From positions 1 through 5,346 of the forward strand of contig DAOVUZ010000054.1 of the NCBI GenBank assembly GCA_030632305.1: a stretch of 5,346 nucleotides of DNA, written 5' to 3'. The notes under the pieces are model-generated. The model was not told the origin of the DNA. It did no database searches and saw only the letters and a program-made list of their open reading frames with translations. Made by a program: the position numbers and the translations under genes. Shown here one piece after another: positions 5,285 through 5,346 of this stretch; position 1 is the stretch's first letter, and every line of letters begins with the position of its first letter. The DNA is from Dehalococcoidales bacterium (GTDB lineage: Bacteria > Chloroflexota > Dehalococcoidia > Dehalococcoidales > DAOVUZ01).

Positions 5285-5346
5285 CTAGCTTTCCTTTTCC
5301 TCCAAACTACTACCTCCCTGCACCTGAGCCTGGCTTCTAATCGGCA
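5285..5346 (-). CDS. argG: C-terminal end of an upstream gene, probably argininosuccinate synthase (partial)
   Basis: On the minus strand the frame ending with TAG at 5287-5285 gives a visible tail PIRSQAQVQGGSSLEEKES, preceded by an incomplete codon xTG (Leu, Met or Val). An ending of the type LPIRSQAQV resembles the B. subtilis ArgG C-terminus as I recall it (LPTKVYSQV), and argG directly before argH is a common arrangement. The stop is 3 nt from the argH ATG, and the intervening codon is a second stop, TAA. Only 19 residues are visible, so the identification leans on context. A competing frame ends in TGA overlapping the argH ATG, with a less plausible arginine-rich tail. Confidence 0.5.
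   Translation of the reverse strand, partial: PIRSQAQVQGGSSLEEKES
5289..5303 (-). promoter_or_regulatory. Double Shine-Dalgarno region before argH
   Basis: The purine-rich stretch reads GGAGGAAAAGGAAAG on the minus strand. The better match, GGAGG, lies 17 nt from the ATG, too far for ideal use. The nearer AAGGA core lies about 10 nt away and is probably the functional site. Both fall inside the tail of the upstream frame, consistent with coupled translation. Confidence 0.55.

Noticed and set aside
5278..5346. Alternative upstream frame ending in TGA overlapping the argH ATG (ATGA)
   Set aside because: It would give an Arg/Val/Cys-rich tail unlike ArgG, whereas the other frame ends in an ArgG-like Leu/Met/Val-Pro-Ile-Arg tail. 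It is not fully excluded.

Overview
The window is bacterial chromosomal DNA, almost fully coding, carrying housekeeping genes. No mobile element, CRISPR array, tRNA or rRNA was seen. The composition is near 50% GC by eye. Gene order, the N-terminally extended RecG and the style of the ArgH N-terminus suggest Chloroflexota, perhaps class Dehalococcoidia. That assignment rests on recollection of family sequences, not on a search.

Layout from left to right: the N-terminal 418 codons of recG (minus, running off the left edge); a complete fakA/yloV-type DhaL-domain kinase gene (minus); a 92-bp spacer with candidate promoters for both directions; rpmB for ribosomal protein L28 (plus); rpe for ribulose-phosphate 3-epimerase (minus), overlapping rpmB tail to tail by 14 bp; argH for argininosuccinate lyase (minus), overlapping rpe by 11 bp; and, at the right edge, a 20-codon tail of an upstream minus-strand gene that is probably argG.

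There appear to be two minus-strand transcription units. The first is (argG)-argH-rpe, tightly packed and probably translationally coupled. It joins the last steps of arginine synthesis to a pentose-phosphate enzyme. The second is fakA-recG, with its own candidate promoter embedded in the leader of the divergent rpmB. rpmB is the only gene on the plus strand and is enclosed by the two units. The set rpe / inverted rpmB / fakA / recG matches the order and relative orientation known from Bacillus subtilis (there with extra genes between), so this is an old conserved neighbourhood in compacted form.

I found no convincing undescribed system. The points most worth a second look are the face-to-face promoters between fakA and rpmB, the terminator-less tail-to-tail overlap of rpmB and rpe built from a short self-complementary repeat, the use of TTG starts by both rpmB and recG, and the in-frame double stop between the putative argG and argH.
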